A program made the translations under genes and the position numbers. DNA of 6,740 nt from an uncultured Aliterella sp. GTDB taxonomy: Bacteria; Cyanobacteriota; Cyanobacteriia; Cyanobacteriales; Chroococcidiopsidaceae. This document shows positions 4,904 through 6,740 of this stretch, one piece after another; position 1 is the stretch's first letter, and each line of letters starts with the position of its first letter. The stretch lies in the NCBI GenBank assembly GCA_905479905.1, contig CAJQOK010000210.1, forward strand, positions 1-6,740, written 5' to 3'. The notes under the pieces were generated by a model. The model ran no database searches. It saw only the letters and a list, made by a program, of their open reading frames with translations, and had not been told where the DNA came from.

Positions 4904-6740
4904 TTAATCTCTACTCACTTGAGGACTGGGACTAGCTTTAACAGCTATAGGCTGGCTGGGTGGTATTCTTTCAATGGCAATTAGCGATTCTATAATTGAT
5001 TTGACTACAGGAGCGGCGGTAGTAGAGCCAAAAGCGATGCCTTTTGGTTCATCTATTACAACTAACACTACGTAACGCGGAGCCTCTACAGGAAAAATAC
5101 TGACAAAGCTAGTAATTTTCGCTCCACTATAATAGCCACCTGTAGGACTTGCTTTTTGAGCAGTGCCAGTTTTTCCTGCCAATCGATAGCCAGGAATTTG
5201 GGCAGCTATGCCTGTACCTTCTTTCACCACCTTTTCCATCATTTTGAGTACCTGCTGGGTGGTTTTGGGCGAAAAAAGTTGCTTTGCTGCGGGTAAAGTT
5301 GGTTGCCATTGGCTTTTTCCTTGTGCGTCTACAAGTCCGGCGACAACGTGAGGAGTTACTAATTTACCGCCATTAGCTAAAGCGGCGGTAAGTTGCACTA
5401 GCTTAATCGGTGTGAGGGAAAATCCTTGCCCAAAGGAAGTAGTAGCGCTTTCAATCGGATAGGTAATAAACTGATTACGGTCTTTAATTTGACCTGCGGT
5501 TTCAAAAGGTAAATCTATACCTAAAGGCTGATTTAATTCTAATTTTTTTAACCACTCGTAGTATTTAACGGGTTTCAGGCGTTGCATAATTTGCACCATG
5601 CCAACGTTACTGGAATGCTGCAAAATTCCGGCGACGGAAAGCGAGTAACGATTTTCTTTTTCCGCGTTTTTGATCGGCCAGCCGCCGACAGTGATTACAT
5701 CGGGATCGCTAAATACGTTATCTGGTTGAATTACACCACTATCTAGAGCGATCGCTACATTTATGGGTTTAAATGTCGATCCTGGTTCATACAAGTCTGA
5801 TACCGCCCAATTTTTAAATAATTTAAAATCTGCGTTGTAATAAGTATTGGGATCGTAGGAGGGATAGGAAACCATTGTCAGTATGGCTCCATCTTTGGCA
5901 TCCATGACGATCGCAGTACCGCGTTTGGCTCCAAATTTTTGTAATTGCTCTTTAAGCCTGAGTCTTGAAGCTCTTTGCAAACGAGTATCGATGGTCAACT
6001 GTAGGCTTAAGTCATCTACGTTTAAAAATCCGGCGGGGAGGCGATCGCTCATTAACGGGCGATTATTGGGATGAGCAGGCCCATAACGACTGAGCTTAGC
6101 TGTTCTTAGTGAGCGTTCTAGCCATTTTTGTTGACTATACTCTACTCCTGCTTGACCGTTACGATCAAGATTGACGTAGCCGACTACATCGCCAACTAAA
6201 TCTTTTTGCGGGTAAAAACGCGAGTATTCCTCCATTATATCTAGCCCATCAAAGTTTAAATTCTTAACTTTTTTGGCAACTTCTTCACCCAATCGTGGCG
6301 CTAATCGAATGCCAGTCTCCCGGCGGCTAAATTTGTTTTCTAATTCTGCGGCAGGACGATTTAGCAAGCTACTTAACGCCAGAGCGACTTCTGCGGAGGA
6401 TTTTTTAAATAATTTAGGATGAGCGTACAGAGTATAAACTGGTCTGTCGATGGCTAAAACATTATTAACACGATCTATCACCGGGCGACGAGGAATAAAC
6501 GGGCGCAAAGAAATGACTTGCTGTTTTTTTGCCGTAGTTGATAGCTCCGCTCCGTGCAGCACTTGCAACCGAAACAACTGCACTCCTAACCCCATCGCTA
6601 CAGCCACTAAAAAACCCCAAATCAGCCACAGCCGCACTGAAAACAATTGTGGTTTTAAATAGCTGCTATGTTTTTGCCGCAGCTTTTTTTGCCGCCTTGG
6701 AGCTTGACGATGGGGTGATGGGCCGCCATTAGAACGATTA
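4904..6740 (-). CDS. ftsI: Class B penicillin-binding protein FtsI (septal peptidoglycan transpeptidase), N-terminus probably beyond right window edge
   Basis: FtsI cross-links septal peptidoglycan, working with the FtsW glycosyltransferase in the divisome; it is anchored in the plasma membrane with its catalytic domain outside. Numbering here takes the TTG at 6646 as residue 1. One membrane helix spans about 6-26, followed by the PBP dimerisation domain (about 50-205) and the transpeptidase domain (about 215-560). The three active-site motifs are intact: STFK with nucleophile S290 (290-293), SSN (345-347) and KTGT (492-495). A Pro/Ser-rich tail ends the protein. No ATG or GTG exists near the TTG, yet the frame stays open 31 more codons to the edge. 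That stretch is rich in Arg, Lys, Gln and Pro (for example QAPRRQKKLRQKH), like the basic cytoplasmic leader of class B PBPs. I infer that the true start is outside the window. The usual RGxIxDRNG motif is degenerate here (RRPVIDRVNN, 53-62). Confidence 0.92.
   Translation of the reverse strand, partial: NRSNGGPSPHRQAPRRQKKLRQKHSSYLKPQLFSVRLWLIWGFLVAVAMGLGVQLFRLQVLHGAELSTTAKKQQVISLRPFIPRRPVIDRVNNVLAIDRPVYTLYAHPKLFKKSSAEVALALSSLLNRPAAELENKFSRRETGIRLAPRLGEEVAKKVKNLNFDGLDIMEEYSRFYPQKDLVGDVVGYVNLDRNGQAGVEYSQQKWLERSLRTAKLSRYGPAHPNNRPLMSDRLPAGFLNVDDLSLQLTIDTRLQRASRLRLKEQLQKFGAKRGTAIVMDAKDGAILTMVSYPSYDPNTYYNADFKLFKNWAVSDLYEPGSTFKPINVAIALDSGVIQPDNVFSDPDVITVGGWPIKNAEKENRYSLSVAGILQHSSNVGMVQIMQRLKPVKYYEWLKKLELNQPLGIDLPFETAGQIKDRNQFITYPIESATTSFGQGFSLTPIKLVQLTAALANGGKLVTPHVVAGLVDAQGKSQWQPTLPAAKQLFSPKTTQQVLKMMEKVVKEGTGIAAQIPGYRLAGKTGTAQKASPTGGYYSGAKITSFVSIFPVEAPRYVVLVVIDEPKGIAFGSTTAAPVVKSIIESLIAIERIPPSQPIAVKASPSPQVSRD

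Larger units (their letters stand above)
636..6048. repeat. Thirteen dispersed HIP1 octamers (GCGATCGC)
   Basis: Exact palindromic GCGATCGC copies begin at 636, 717, 996, 1137, 1854, 2105, 2544, 3205, 3247, 3495, 4100, 5748 and 6041. That is about one per 520 bases against one per 65 kb expected in random sequence of even composition. Seven are in zam, two in the zam/hypothetical intergenic region, two in the hypothetical gene and two in ftsI; the visible ubiX and clpP have none. HIP1 abundance is a known mark of many cyanobacterial chromosomes. These are not a CRISPR array or a mobile element. Confidence 0.95.

Noticed and set aside
5127..5309. Minus-strand frame of 60 codons within ftsI
   Set aside because: It lies in another frame across the conserved transpeptidase KTG region.
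636..6048. Repeated GCGATCGC as a CRISPR array or mobile-element relic
   Set aside because: The copies are only 8 bases, irregularly spaced and mostly inside conserved coding frames; this is the cyanobacterial HIP1 signature.
6450..6732. Plus-strand frames opposite the ftsI N-terminal region
   Set aside because: They are antisense to the FtsI membrane helix and basic leader, with no independent support.

Overview
The window looks like chromosomal DNA of a cyanobacterium. Thirteen exact copies of the octamer GCGATCGC (HIP1) are spread over 6.7 kb where about 0.1 would be expected by chance. The gene set fits: a Zam-type member of the RNB family with a degenerate active site, a UbiX flavin prenyltransferase, a ClpP of the cyanobacterial/plastid type, a cyanobacterial-type FtsI, and a lineage-specific hypothetical protein. 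The genus cannot be told from the sequence.

Layout. Bases 1-525 (minus) hold the first 175 codons of ubiX, cut by the left edge. Twenty bases upstream, bases 546-2864 (minus) hold zam, so zam and ubiX are probably one transcript read leftward. A 0.45-kb non-coding stretch (2865-3317) separates zam from a divergent plus-strand gene (3318-4169). That gene encodes a 283-residue protein with a small N-terminal alpha/beta domain, a long low-complexity linker and two tandem C-terminal repeats. It converges on clpP (4221-4829, minus), and a strong hairpin terminator sits between the two stops. Upstream of clpP lies ftsI (4904 to the right edge, minus), whose frame stays open to the last base of the window, so its N-terminus is probably outside.

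How the genes relate. FtsI is the septal transpeptidase and ClpP the peptidase of a housekeeping protease; they share a strand with a 74-base gap but need not share a promoter. UbiX makes the prenylated flavin cofactor used by UbiD-type decarboxylases, which in cyanobacteria serves quinone synthesis. Zam has been linked in Synechocystis to photosynthetic pigment and photosystem balance. Their tight spacing therefore suggests a photosynthesis-related unit (inference).

The most interesting points are the loss of all four catalytic aspartates in Zam, the duplicated W/Y/SR-motif domain of the hypothetical protein, and the open upstream frame of ftsI. I see no mobile element, CRISPR array, RNA gene or clear sign of horizontal transfer.
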